Source of the DNA: Pseudomonadota bacterium
GTDB taxonomy: Bacteria; Myxococcota_A; Polyangia; GCA-2747355
Direction: 5' to 3'
NCBI GenBank assembly: GCA_016711215.1
Contig: JADJTL010000003.1
Coordinates: 186,001 to 250,000, forward strand
Length of the DNA stretch: 64,000 nt
Shown here: one piece after another, positions 29,810-38,365 of the stretch
Layout: every line of letters starts with the position of its first letter
How positions within the stretch are numbered: position 1 is the stretch's first letter
Notes under the pieces: model-generated
Seen by the model: only the letters and a program-made list of their open reading frames with translations
Told to the model about the DNA's origin: nothing
Database searches by the model: none
Translations under genes and position numbers: made by a program

Positions 29810-30993
29810 CAGCGCACCTCGAGCCACTCGAAGCAGCTCAGCCAGTAGCTCCAGCCGTCCCATACCGGGCCGAAGTGATGCATCTCGGCCAGCGGCACCA
29901 GGCGCTTGACCGCCTTGGGGGCGAGCGCAGGCCACCAGCGCGGCCGGCCCTCCCGCGCCGCCAGCGCGTAGCCGATGGTCTGCGTGTCCGCCGGCAGTCG
30001 CGCCGCGGCCGCCTCGGGCGTCGCCCACGAGAGCAGCAAGGTCATCGGCTCCTCGATCAGGGGTAGCGCGAGGTCGCCGAGCGCCAACACGGCCGCGTGG
30101 CGCTCGACCAGCACGGCATCCCAGCCGTGCGCCGCCGCGAGCTGGCGCGCCATCGTGTTGGCCGAGGCCAGATGGAGCGGTGCGTCGCGCGGCACGGCCC
30201 GCCGCCAGCGGAGGCTGAGCTGATCGCGCAAGCTGCGCGCCTGCGCCTCGTCGCCGCCGAGCAGCAGCACGCGCCGCGGGGAGGTGCAGCCGGCCTGGCC
30301 GTAAATCGCGAAGACCTTGATCAGCGTGTCGACCGTCGCGCGATCCACCGCGCCGGCCTCGATCCACGCCTCCGAATGCCGCTCGACGAAGGCGAAGCCA
30401 CAGCTCTCGATCGGATGGGGCAGCGCCTCAATCGCCTCGGCCGCCGCATGCGTCCCGAAGACGATGCGGACCTGCGCCGCCGCCGCCATCCCCGCCTGCC
30501 GCGGGTCGTCGCGGCCGATGGAGAAGTGCTCCACCCGGTCGAGCAGCCGCGCCAGCTCGCCACCACGGCCAGCCTGAGCGCGGAGGAAGGACAAGAACGC
30601 CGCCGTCAGATCGTCGGCGCTCGAGCCCGACTTCAGGTCGACCGCATTGCCGGTCAGACTGAGCAGCACCAGGAGCAGCGGACCGAGCAAGCTGACGTTA
30701 TTCGGCAGCCAGACCGCCACGCGTCCGCGCGGGCGCACCACCCAATCCACCGCCTCGTCACTGCCTACCGCAGCGCCGAAGGCCTGCGCCAACACGCGCT
30801 CGAGCTGCGAGCGATCGACGAAGGCAATCAGATAGGCCCATTCGTCGCGCGTGAACGCTGGTGGCAGCTCGCGGCACATGGCAGCGCGCAGCGCATGCCA
30901 CTCGGCCAGCAGCGCCTCCAGGTCGAAGGGCAGCGCCAACGCCGCCGTCCCCCGTGCCGAGCGACGCAAACTCCGATGCATTGCCTCAGCCAT
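29809..30993 (-). CDS. luxC: Acyl-CoA/acyl-protein reductase LuxC family
   Basis: NADPH-dependent reductase that forms a thioester with an activated fatty acyl group and reduces it to the aldehyde. 394 residues with an aldehyde-dehydrogenase-like fold; the nucleophile Cys236 lies in IYGQAGCTSPRRV, the LuxC active-site signature. LuxC works in complex with LuxE, encoded directly upstream with an 8-bp overlap (ATGGCTGA). No luxA, luxB or luxD is in the window, so the aldehyde is not for bioluminescence here. The symbol refers to family only. Confidence 0.88.
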   Translation of the reverse strand: MAEAMHRSLRRSARGTAALALPFDLEALLAEWHALRAAMCRELPPAFTRDEWAYLIAFVDRSQLERVLAQAFGAAVGSDEAVDWVVRPRGRVAVWLPNNVSLLGPLLLVLLSLTGNAVDLKSGSSADDLTAAFLSFLRAQAGRGGELARLLDRVEHFSIGRDDPRQAGMAAAAQVRIVFGTHAAAEAIEALPHPIESCGFAFVERHSEAWIEAGAVDRATVDTLIKVFAIYGQAGCTSPRRVLLLGGDEAQARSLRDQLSLRWRRAVPRDAPLHLASANTMARQLAAAHGWDAVLVERHAAVLALGDLALPLIEEPMTLLLSWATPEAAAARLPADTQTIGYALAAREGRPRWWPALAPKAVKRLVPLAEMHHFGPVWDGWSYWLSCFEWLEVR

Positions 30994-32029
30994 TGGCGCA
31001 GCCCCTCAGCTCCGCCTTGGGCAGCCGCCCCAGCAGGCGGAAGCGGGGGCCGTGACGGCCACAGGCGCAGTCCCCCGGCTCGAGCTGCCCCAGATCCTCC
31101 GTCAACACGCTGTGACAGGGCGCACCCCAGCTCAGCACGTTGAGCAGCTGGAGCTGGCCGGGCTCGCTGGGGAGCGGCGCGAGCGTATGGGGATCACGGA
31201 CGAGCACGTCGGCCCATCGCGGGACGTGGCGCAGTCCCTGCTCGCAGAGCGGATAGACGATGCCGACCTGTTCGACGAGGCCGTAGTAGTCGACGACCCG
31301 CGATCCCGCGCCGGCGGCCGCGAGCAGCGCGGCGTCGAAGCGCTCACGCGTCACGGCCTGGCGCTCCAGGCGCTTCCAGCCGCCGCTATGGACGAAGTGG
31401 ATCGACGTGCCCTGCAAGCGACGGCGAACGCGCTGGGGCGGCGCAGCGCTGCCCCAGGCGCCCCACAGCATCGAGGTGAAGCCATAGACCAGCAGACCTG
31501 ACGCGCCCTCGGCCACCTCCGCGACCTTCGCCCAGTCGAGGCTGCGCGGATCGTCGCTATCGGCGAGCACGAAGTGGATCGCCGAGGCCAAGGGCTTGAG
31601 GCTGAGCGCGGCGGCCGTGCGAGCCGTGACCTCGCCGCGACGCAGCAGCGAGCGCGCGCTGTCGAGCACCAGCAGAGGGCGGAGCTCGGCCCCGAGGAAA
31701 TCGCGCAGGATCGCCGCGCTGCTGCGCGCCTGCAGCGCCGAGCTATACCGGTCGAGCACGATCATGCTCGGCGTCGCGCCGGTGGTCGCCGACGAGAGTA
31801 GCGTCCGCTGGTGCTCGAGCTGCACGCCCTGGGTCAGCAGGCGCAGGCGTTTGAAGAGCCCCACGTGCAGATAGGGCAGGCTGGCGACGGTGCCGTCTGG
31901 ACGCCAGCCGGGCCAGGCGCGGGCCAGCTCGGGGCAGCCTGCCAGGTGATGCGCGGTCAGGCGCTCGAGCTCCGCCACCAGCTGCTGCTGGCTGCGCGAG
32001 GCGTAGGGGGAAGCATCGAGCAGCGTCAC
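30986..32029 (-). CDS. luxE: Acyl-protein synthetase LuxE family
   Basis: Activates a carboxylic acid as acyl-AMP and transfers it to its own Cys before handing it to LuxC. 347 residues; visible SSATTGATPS phosphate-binding loop, VDYYGLVEQ and a C-terminal GDCACGRHGPRFRLLGR followed by RGC, where Cys344, four residues from the end, corresponds to the acylated Cys of LuxE. The start is GTG at 32029, overlapping the upstream TGA (GTGA). A longer frame to 32134 is rejected because it overlaps the dehydrogenase deeply. Confidence 0.87.
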   Translation of the reverse strand: MTLLDASPYASRSQQQLVAELERLTAHHLAGCPELARAWPGWRPDGTVASLPYLHVGLFKRLRLLTQGVQLEHQRTLLSSATTGATPSMIVLDRYSSALQARSSAAILRDFLGAELRPLLVLDSARSLLRRGEVTARTAAALSLKPLASAIHFVLADSDDPRSLDWAKVAEVAEGASGLLVYGFTSMLWGAWGSAAPPQRVRRRLQGTSIHFVHSGGWKRLERQAVTRERFDAALLAAAGAGSRVVDYYGLVEQVGIVYPLCEQGLRHVPRWADVLVRDPHTLAPLPSEPGQLQLLNVLSWGAPCHSVLTEDLGQLEPGDCACGRHGPRFRLLGRLPKAELRGCANG

Positions 32030-32994
32030 CTGGCTCCCCCTTCGACTTCCTGCTCGATCAGGAGCTCCAGCGCGCTCGGCCGCACCAGGGCGCAGTTGGT
32101 GCGCGTGCAGCGATCGCGCAAGATCGCCGGCCATTGCGCGCGCAGCAGCGGTAGCAACTGCCGCTGGCGCGCCGGGTCGCCGAGCGCTTGCGCCGTGGCC
32201 CAGACCGCTGTGGCGTCCACGGCATACTCCGCGAGCAGACGACCGACCTTGCCGGTGGTCTGCTCAGCGTGGCGCAGCACGGGCCCGAGCCAGGTCGCAC
32301 AGAGCGCCGCGTGGCCCAGGCGCAGGCCCCGCGCGTCGCAGGCGAGCGCGCTCTCCAGCACATGCGCGATCCCATGCACCAGTCCGACGCTCGAGCGGGC
32401 CTGGCCGGCGCTCGCAGCCGCTCCGAGCTCGAGCCACTCCGGATCGCGACCGATCCCGACGATCAGCATCCGGCGCATCAGCGCGGCCAGCTCCGCGCGC
32501 AGCTCCGGCGTGGCCAGCGGCGAGAGGAAGCCCTCCAGCGCGTGGGCCCAGACATCGCCGCTCGCGTCACGCAGCCGCTGATCCGTCAGGCCCTCGAGCA
32601 GCTCCGGCCACAGCACACGCACGTCGGGCAGCAGTCCTGGGTCGACGGTGATCTGCTTGCCACTCGGCGTATTGCGCACCGCGATCGGCGAACTCTCGGC
32701 GCCGCTGCCCCAGAGCGACGGCACGGCGATCAGCCGCAGCTCGGGGTGGTATTGCCAGCGCAGCAGCTTGGCCTGGTCGAGCAACGTGCCACCGCCGACG
32801 GCGATCAGCGCATCGAGCGGCGGCAGCGGCTGCAGCGCGGACTCCAGCGCCGGCCAGGGCAGCGCGCGCGTCACGCGCTCGCGCAGCGACGCCGTCGTCC
32901 AATGCGCAGCCCGGCCGAGTTCCGCCGAGCAGAGCTCGGCCGCGGTCCAGACCGGCTGAACGCGCGGGGCCTGCGCGGCGTCGCTAGTCCGCAC
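32026..32994 (-). CDS. Iron-containing alcohol dehydrogenase family protein
   Basis: 322 residues, slightly short for the family (about 380). The nucleotide-binding GGGTLLDQAK (67-76) and the metal-ligand pattern GDVWAH (Asp147, His151), VHGIAH (His207/His211) and LGHAAL (His228) are visible. In this operon it could reduce the fatty aldehyde made by LuxC to an alcohol or act on a different carbonyl. ATG at 32994, 5 bp after the ACP stop. Confidence 0.82.
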   Translation of the reverse strand: MRTSDAAQAPRVQPVWTAAELCSAELGRAAHWTTASLRERVTRALPWPALESALQPLPPLDALIAVGGGTLLDQAKLLRWQYHPELRLIAVPSLWGSGAESSPIAVRNTPSGKQITVDPGLLPDVRVLWPELLEGLTDQRLRDASGDVWAHALEGFLSPLATPELRAELAALMRRMLIVGIGRDPEWLELGAAASAGQARSSVGLVHGIAHVLESALACDARGLRLGHAALCATWLGPVLRHAEQTTGKVGRLLAEYAVDATAVWATAQALGDPARQRQLLPLLRAQWPAILRDRCTRTNCALVRPSALELLIEQEVEGGAR

Positions 32995-32999
32995 GGGCG

Positions 33000-33245
33000 C
33001 TACTCCCCACAGCCGACGCCCTCACGCTCGAGGATCGCGACCAACGCGGGCACGCCGTCGAGGCCCATCGCCTCCTCCGGACTGAGGTGATAGCCGAAGG
33101 TCTGCTCGACGCCGACGGCCAGCGAGACCACCCCAAGCGAATCCCACGTATCCACCTGCGCCCGCTGCAGCTCGAAGCTGAACTCCTCGGGGTCGAGCAG
33201 AAACGTGTCGATCAACAAGGCCCTGAGCCGGTCGCGCTCCGTCAT
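33000..33245 (-). CDS. Acyl carrier protein of the LuxCE operon
   Basis: 81 residues with a four-helix ACP pattern and the phosphopantetheine Ser36 in TWDSLGVVSL. It has the aspartate/tryptophan signature of carrier proteins loaded by stand-alone adenylating enzymes rather than that of FAS ACPs. ATG at 33243-33245 with AAGAGGA upstream. It lies between the ligase (8 bp gap) and the dehydrogenase (5 bp gap), so it is presumably the carrier for this pathway. Confidence 0.88.
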   Translation of the reverse strand: MTERDRLRALLIDTFLLDPEEFSFELQRAQVDTWDSLGVVSLAVGVEQTFGYHLSPEEAMGLDGVPALVAILEREGVGCGE

Positions 33246-33253
33246 AATCCTCT

Positions 33254-34483
33254 TCACCCCTGCCGCCAATGCACGGTTCTTTCGGCCATCGCCCCCAGCC
33301 CAACTCGGTCGACCTTGCCGTTGTCGAGCCGCGGCAGCGCCGATACGCTCTCGAGGCGCAGCGGCCAATGCGGTCGCGGGAAGTGCGCCCGCAGCGTGCG
33401 TAACACCCCGCGCACCTCCGCCTCGCTCGGCGCCGGAGCCAACACCAACACGTAGCCGGGTTCGCCCAGGGCGTCCTCCAGCGAGCAGTGCCCCGCCTCA
33501 CCGTGCCACTGCTCGAGCACCCTGCTCAAGACCGCGCTGACGGCGACCTTCTCGCCGTAGCGCTTGAAGACCTCGCCGTCACGGCCGTCGAGTTGCCAAT
33601 GGCCAGCGGCGCCCGGCCGCCCGAGGTCGCCCGTTTGCACGAACTGCTCCGGCGCCAGCGCGCGAAAACCCTGATCGTCGACGACGGCGACCGCGGCGAA
33701 GGGGCTGCGGAAGAGCAAGCGGCCAGCATCGTCACGCGCGAGCTCGATGCCCGGCAGCGGCCGGCCGAGGTCGGCCGCCGAGGCGCCTTCCTCGGCGCGC
33801 CGCAACGCCAGCCGCGGCATCGCCTCCGCGCAGCCGTAGTTATTGAAGACCTGGGCCCGGGGAAACATCCGGCGAAGCAGCGGCAGCTCGCGCTGGGGAA
33901 AGGGCCCGCCGGCGAAATGGAGGCGGATCACCCCTGGGAATACCGCCTCGCCAAAATGCCGCCCCAGCAGCTGCGCCTGAGCGCCGACCAGACAGAGCAT
34001 CGCGTCCTGAGCCTCGGAGAGGCTGCGCCGCAGCGCCGCCGGATCGCCGAGGCCGCTGGTCGTCGTCAGCGTGCGATCGAAGAGGCGCGCCCACAGCCAT
34101 TGATTGACCAACGCATAGCAGTAGGTCAGCGGCAACAAGAGCAGCGTTTGCGCGACCGGCTCGCTCTGCTGCAGGGCGTGCAACAGCCGCGCGAGACCCT
34201 CCGCGCGCGAGCGCGCGCCCACCACGAGCTTCGGCGCGCCCGTGCTCCCGGAGGTCAGCAGGGCGAAATGCCCGCGCTGCAAGGGGCCCGGAAGGCGCTC
34301 GAGCGCCGCCTCGATCCACGACAGCGCCACCGGGCACTTCCGCGGCACGAAGCAGAAGCTGTCGTCGGCGCGCCAGGCCCGATCGAGCCTCCCGAGGTCG
34401 GCCTCGACCTCGTCGTCGAAGAGGATGCTACCCACGACGAACGCCTCTCCGGCCGAACGCGGCCCTGCGCTCGACCGCGCCAC
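33254..34483 (-). CDS. AMP-binding acyl/aryl ligase, shortened at the N-terminus
   Basis: Adenylate-forming enzyme that would activate a carboxylic acid and load the adjacent ACP. It has the P-loop LLTSGSTGAPK (75-85), NNYGCAEA, the QTGDLG hinge and the catalytic lysine in LDNGKVDR (Lys390). At 409 residues it lacks roughly the first 100-150 residues of normal acyl-CoA/ACP ligases; the ANL core is otherwise complete. This may be a genuine compact form or a 5' truncation at the edge of the accessory region. It is the first gene of a seven-gene leftward operon. Confidence 0.8.
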   Translation of the reverse strand: MARSSAGPRSAGEAFVVGSILFDDEVEADLGRLDRAWRADDSFCFVPRKCPVALSWIEAALERLPGPLQRGHFALLTSGSTGAPKLVVGARSRAEGLARLLHALQQSEPVAQTLLLLPLTYCYALVNQWLWARLFDRTLTTTSGLGDPAALRRSLSEAQDAMLCLVGAQAQLLGRHFGEAVFPGVIRLHFAGGPFPQRELPLLRRMFPRAQVFNNYGCAEAMPRLALRRAEEGASAADLGRPLPGIELARDDAGRLLFRSPFAAVAVVDDQGFRALAPEQFVQTGDLGRPGAAGHWQLDGRDGEVFKRYGEKVAVSAVLSRVLEQWHGEAGHCSLEDALGEPGYVLVLAPAPSEAEVRGVLRTLRAHFPRPHWPLRLESVSALPRLDNGKVDRVGLGAMAERTVHWRQG

Positions 34484-34640
34484 GCGGCGTGCTGCGCTGC
34501 GCTCAATGATCGAGCGCGCAGTCTACTGCAGCCGCGACGCAGGGTCGATTCCGGCGCGACCCCGCGCGATGGCGCGGCTACGACCCTTCAGACATTCCTC
34601 GCCCCCGTGAAGCGCGCGGGCGCAGCGAGGCCGGGGTGGC

Positions 34641-35069
34641 CGCGACGTGGTCGTGGGCGTGCAGGGCACGGGCTTTCTGCTCTCACACCCCGCCTTCGCC
34701 GGGCTACGGGTGCTCGCGCAGCGTGACTTCGTGCAGGGCGACCTGACCACCGCGAACGAGGCCGGCGACCCACCCGGGCAGCACGATCACGGCACCAAGG
34801 TGCTCTCGCTGCTCGCCGGGCAGGAGCCTGGCGTCTTCAGCGGCGTGGCACCCGAGGTCACGGTACTGCTCGCCAAGATCGACGACCTCAGCCTGAACAC
34901 CCAGCTCGAGGACGACGGGTGGATCGCCGGGCTCGAGTGGCTGGAGGAGCAGGGCGCCGACATCGTCACCTCGTCGATCCTCTCCTGCGCGGGCGGCGGG
35001 AGCGGTCGCCCCGAGTTCAAGCACGGAGCGACGGAACCCACCTCCCTCGCCGCCGCACGCCCGCCGTAG
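34641..35069 (+). pseudogene. Relic of a subtilisin-family (S8) serine protease
   Basis: About 115 codons resemble the N-terminal catalytic half of a subtilase: GTGFLLSHPAF, RDFV, QHDHGTKVLSLLAG with the catalytic His, GVAPEV and WIAGLEWLEEQGADIVTSS. The catalytic Asp of the usual DTGF motif is Gln, the similarity ends near 34980, and the oxyanion Asn and catalytic Ser regions are missing. A frame of 140 codons from GTG 34647 remains open but cannot be an active protease. It lies at the left edge of the accessory region. Confidence 0.75.
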
Positions 35070-35111
35070 CCCCTACCCGCGTCTTGGACCGCCCGCCTCA
35101 CAGAACGAAGG

Positions 35112-35606
35112 TCACCCCGCCAGGCGATGCACCCTGACGACCTTGTCATCCTGCACCTCAAAGACAACGTAGGTCCTGGCGAGTCTCAGCAGCCGACTAG
35201 CCCTCGGAGGGCGATAGGGATGCAGCTTCTTCGACACCAGGTTCTGAAAGCTCATATCCAGCGGAGAAACGTCGCAGAAGCTCAGTCGAAGCTCCGCCTC
35301 CGACCTGCCGATCACCGCCGTATCCTCTTGCGCAGCGATGAACCCTCGAATCGCCTCGAGGCAGCGCGCCGCGACTGGACCGGCAGTGGCGATGCGCGCG
35401 GTCCCCCTAGACCCCTCGTCCGCAGCGACCTGCCCACGCGCTTCACCCCGCTCGGCGAGCCGCACCTCCCCCACGCTTCGGCTGGCTGACAGCGGCCCGT
35501 CCGGTCGTTGCCCTGCGGGCGGCGAACGCCTTGCGCTGCAGCCCTCGAGCGCGAGGCAGGCTGCGCAAGCCACCATCCAACGACCGAGTCTCAGCCTAGG
35601 AATCAT
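35112..35606 (-). CDS. Small putative lipoprotein
   Basis: 164 residues. ATG at 35606 gives MIPRLRLGRW, then a hydrophobic core ending in LALEGC (Cys23), a lipobox. A Ser/Pro/Gly/Arg-rich linker follows, then a C-terminal domain with a conserved-looking Cys pair, LSFCDVSPLDMSFQ and a beta-rich end (TYVVFEVQDDKVVRVH). No family recognised. Confidence 0.65.
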   Translation of the reverse strand: MIPRLRLGRWMVACAACLALEGCSARRSPPAGQRPDGPLSASRSVGEVRLAERGEARGQVAADEGSRGTARIATAGPVAARCLEAIRGFIAAQEDTAVIGRSEAELRLSFCDVSPLDMSFQNLVSKKLHPYRPPRASRLLRLARTYVVFEVQDDKVVRVHRLAG

Positions 35607-35717
35607 CGTCGCCCTCCCCACCCCACTGGTCTGCATCTCGCCCCAGCGTCCCGGGCGCGTCCCCGGCAGCGCTGGTTCGCTCGCCAGGGAGCCTCGGACG
35701 CCTTAGCAGCCCCGTTC

Positions 35718-36623
35718 TCAGCCCGGTTCTTGGGACGCCCCACCAAGGCTCGACGGTGCCTCGGCGGCGAGCTGGGTCTCGTGAAAGCGGCGATAGTCGA
35801 TCTGCAGCTGCCCGTCGGGCAGCGTCTCGATGATGTCGACCAGCGTCCGGTTCAGCAGCACCTCATCTGGGTGGTAGACGTGACGCGCGTGCACCTGCGA
35901 CGCCAGGGTGCTATCGATCCCGGTCAGGGTGGCGATCACCAGCACGTGACCATCATGGCGGGCCTGCGCGTCCAGCCCATACAGGGGGCTGTGCACGTCG
36001 ATCGGATGGATGACGGTCCAGCTCAGATAGAAGATCGGGGTCGTCGTGCGGATCAGCCGTAAATCGTGCAGCCGCCGCATCGACTGACCTTCGGGGCTGA
36101 CCTCGTCTTTGAGGACTGCCACCCGCACAGTGGCCTCCACCACTTCGTTGGTGCGGGTGTTGCCGACCCGAAACATCAGCGCCGGCTGACCGTGGTAGCG
36201 CGTGATCACCGCGCGCTCGCTGAAGAGCACCCGTGCCCGCGGCCGGGCAAACTTCGCAAAGGTCAGCCCGGTGACCACCGCGAAGCCCAGCACGCCGACC
36301 AGTGCCTCGAGCGTCACGACCATCGAGGCATAGGTCGTCTTCGGCACCATCGCGCCATAGCCGATGGTGGACATCGTTTCGACGCTGAAGAAGAAGGCCT
36401 GGCCGAAGGATCCGGGGGCGAGGTTCTTTACGCAGTCCCCACCGAGCAGGAAGAGCCCCGCGAAGAGGGCATTGGCCGCGACGAAGGCGGCAACCACCAG
36501 ACCCATCAGCTGCGGCCAGGAGCTGTCCATCACCTGGAAGTAGACGTCGGCCCAGGGCGTCTGCCGCACGCCGAGGCGTACAACCTTCTCCCCGAAGCGG
36601 GGCCGTGGCGCGGAAGCATTCAT
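35718..36623 (-). CDS. Inward-rectifier-type potassium channel (KirBac family)
   Basis: 301 residues: an N-terminal slide helix, two transmembrane helices flanking a pore loop with the K+ selectivity filter TIGYG (86-90), and a C-terminal immunoglobulin-like cytoplasmic domain (about 125-285), as in KirBac1.1 and KirBac3.1. Residues SVETMSTIGYGAMVPKT are strongly diagnostic. It probably moves K+ in response to lipid or pH signals. It lies between two orphan genes in the accessory region. Confidence 0.92.
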   Translation of the reverse strand: MNASAPRPRFGEKVVRLGVRQTPWADVYFQVMDSSWPQLMGLVVAAFVAANALFAGLFLLGGDCVKNLAPGSFGQAFFFSVETMSTIGYGAMVPKTTYASMVVTLEALVGVLGFAVVTGLTFAKFARPRARVLFSERAVITRYHGQPALMFRVGNTRTNEVVEATVRVAVLKDEVSPEGQSMRRLHDLRLIRTTTPIFYLSWTVIHPIDVHSPLYGLDAQARHDGHVLVIATLTGIDSTLASQVHARHVYHPDEVLLNRTLVDIIETLPDGQLQIDYRRFHETQLAAEAPSSLGGASQEPG

Positions 36624-36759
36624 CCGACTGAGGCCATCATTTTCACGGGTGTCTCCGCGCCTCGCTCGCTGCTCAACCGCGCCTCCCCTCGCTCTCGGCG
36701 CGTCTCAGGCGACGATGCGCCTCAGGAGGGCGATTCGGCTATGCGCGCTACCCATAGCA

Positions 36760-37269
36760 CTAAAGGCCGAGCCCAAAAGGATGGCGCCACAGCTCCTTCC
36801 AGCCCTCACAGTGGACGATCTCGTTCAGCGCACCGCCAATGGCGTCCTTTGACCGTTCAGACAGGGTCTGGTTGAACACGCTGCCTACGGCTACACCCCC
36901 TTCGAAGGCGACCGTGACCAGGACGAATTTCATGCCGGCAGCGGCCACCACATGCAGCAGGCGTTGACCGAAGGACCAGCGAAAGACCTGAAGCGTCCCT
37001 GAGCTCGTGAACTCGGCAGGAATGGCTCCAAACCCTCGGCTTGCCCACTGCAAGGGAGTCAGCGCGCCGAACTCCCTCGCCAGGGCACTTCCTACGATCA
37101 TGCCCGCTCCGAGCTTTGCGGCCTTGCCTCCGGCGCTGGAGTTCGTCAGGCGGAAGTCCTGCCAGGCTGCGCGTGCCATTGTCCGCAACAACGATGGGAG
37201 TGTGGCCCCCCCGCGCAGCTCGAGGTCGCTCCTGTAGACGACACATACCCGGTCCCCATTGGACGCCAT
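36760..37269 (-). CDS. Hypothetical protein with one hydrophobic segment
   Basis: 169 residues from ATG 37269, which has a strong G-rich Shine-Dalgarno (GGGGGGAG). The sequence has a C-terminal hydrophobic stretch (MKFVLVTVAFEGGVAVGSVF) with glycines that could be membrane-inserting, and ends in a Trp-rich tail. No family recognised. It probably forms an operon with the two-TM protein 53 bp upstream. The pair could be a secreted toxin/effector and a membrane partner, but this is speculative. Confidence 0.6.
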   Translation of the reverse strand: MASNGDRVCVVYRSDLELRGGATLPSLLRTMARAAWQDFRLTNSSAGGKAAKLGAGMIVGSALAREFGALTPLQWASRGFGAIPAEFTSSGTLQVFRWSFGQRLLHVVAAAGMKFVLVTVAFEGGVAVGSVFNQTLSERSKDAIGGALNEIVHCEGWKELWRHPFGLGL

Positions 37270-37322
37270 CTCTCCCCCCTTCGGTCCAGGCCGAGGCTGA
37301 CCTCGGCTGACAGCCCTGCCCC

Positions 37323-37637
37323 TCAGCGCTGCGCGAACCAAAACAACAGCCAGACTAGGCCGCCAATCATCAGGAACAAGGAGGCGACCCAGAGCGCGTG
37401 AAGCCAGACGCCGTGCCGTCGGTAGCCTCGCAGGCCGAGGAGGCCTGCCGAGCCGGCGACCAGCAGGGGCCAAGCACTGCGAACGATCGCCGCAGCGAGG
37501 AGCACGACAGCCAGCGCGCCAAAACCAGCGAGCGCGGCCAGGCCGTTGCGGACCTGGGTGCCCATCCACCCACCGAAGCAGTCACGTGCTGGCAGGTCCC
37601 AGGCTGAAGCGGGCTCGCGCTGCTTCTTCTGCTTCAT
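37323..37637 (-). CDS. Hypothetical small membrane protein
   Basis: 104 residues: a charged N-terminus (MKQKKQREPASAWD), then two to three hydrophobic helices (about 32-75 and 80-102) with very few polar residues, ending in FWFAQR. No family recognised. ATG at 37635-37637 lies only 4 bp from an eleven-copy 14-bp repeat array, which thus occupies its 5' untranslated region or promoter. Confidence 0.6.
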   Translation of the reverse strand: MKQKKQREPASAWDLPARDCFGGWMGTQVRNGLAALAGFGALAVVLLAAAIVRSAWPLLVAGSAGLLGLRGYRRHGVWLHALWVASLFLMIGGLVWLLFWFAQR

Positions 37638-37641
37638 CCAT

Positions 37642-37795
37642 CAACCCTCGTGCGACAACCCTCGTGCGACAACCCTCGTGCGACAACCCTCGTGCGACAA
37701 CCCTCGTGCGACAACCCTCGTGCGACAACCCTCGTGCGACAACCCTCGTGCCGCAACCCTCGTGCGGCAACCCTCGTGCGACAACCCTCGTGCGG
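37642..37795. repeat. 14-bp tandem repeat, eleven copies
   Basis: Unit ACAACCCTCGTGCG (phase arbitrary), eleven copies from 37642 to 37795. Most are identical; copies eight to ten carry one-base changes (CCGC and CGGC instead of CGAC). It is the longest array in the window and sits directly upstream of the minus-strand 104-residue gene. Confidence 0.95.
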
Positions 37796-38365
37796 CTCAT
37801 TCTCGGGCGTCCGAAGAAACCGTTGTCTCCCCTCAGCACGAGCGTCGCCCTCCACGCACCGCGCTGAAGGCGCAGGCTGGCAGCCTCTTGTCGCTTTGCC
37901 ACCATCCCCTGCCACCATCCGCCACGCGGGTCAATATGGCGCGCGCATGTTTTGAGTTTTCGCTTTCGCCATTCTCGGACGGCATAGTCGCAACGGTCCG
38001 GCCTTGCTCCCCTGCCGAGGGAGGCGGCTGGCCACCAAGGCCCCGCCGCGACGATACACGCCAGTGCCTGGACCCAGACTTCTGGCGCAATAATGGAGGC
38101 TTAGCGAAAGACATAGCATTCCCTTTGGATCAGGGAACGCGCCTCCGCCTCGCGTCACCCACTCCCACCGTCCCGCTAGGTTGGACGTCCGGAGAACCGC
38201 ATAGCCTTCTTTTGGGGTGATGAAATGCGCATCTTCTTCGCGTCATATCAACCCAGATCGGGCGTCCCGGGCGTCCCGATGTCGGCATGCAGCGGCTCGA
38301 AGCGGTGTTGCGCAGACAGTCCGCGTTCGTTGCGGTCGGTCGAGCGCCGCGCTGGAGCCTGCTGG
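37796..38365. other. 570-bp stretch with no recognised gene
   Basis: Between the 14-bp array and the ATPase start. Several short frames are open here on both strands but none has a convincing start or family resemblance. Base composition is patchier than the flanks, with AT-richer segments near 37930-38000 and 38090-38130. It presumably holds the promoter of the ATPase/TOPRIM-like pair; an upstream in-frame ATG at 38225 exists but those codons look non-coding. Confidence 0.4.

Noticed and set aside
29810..30367. Upstream extension of the GNAT frame
   Set aside because: Overlaps luxC in another frame; the TGATG junction gives the proper start at 29809.
27471..34483. Bioluminescence (lux) operon
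   Set aside because: No luxA, luxB, luxD or luxG in the window; the set matches fatty-acid reduction only.
34501..34565. tRNA-like T-arm (GGGTCGATTCC) upstream of the subtilase relic
   Set aside because: No pairing acceptor stem or anticodon arm could be found; one stem mismatch.
37642..37795. CRISPR array
   Set aside because: Fourteen-base units are directly contiguous with no unique spacers and no cas genes nearby.
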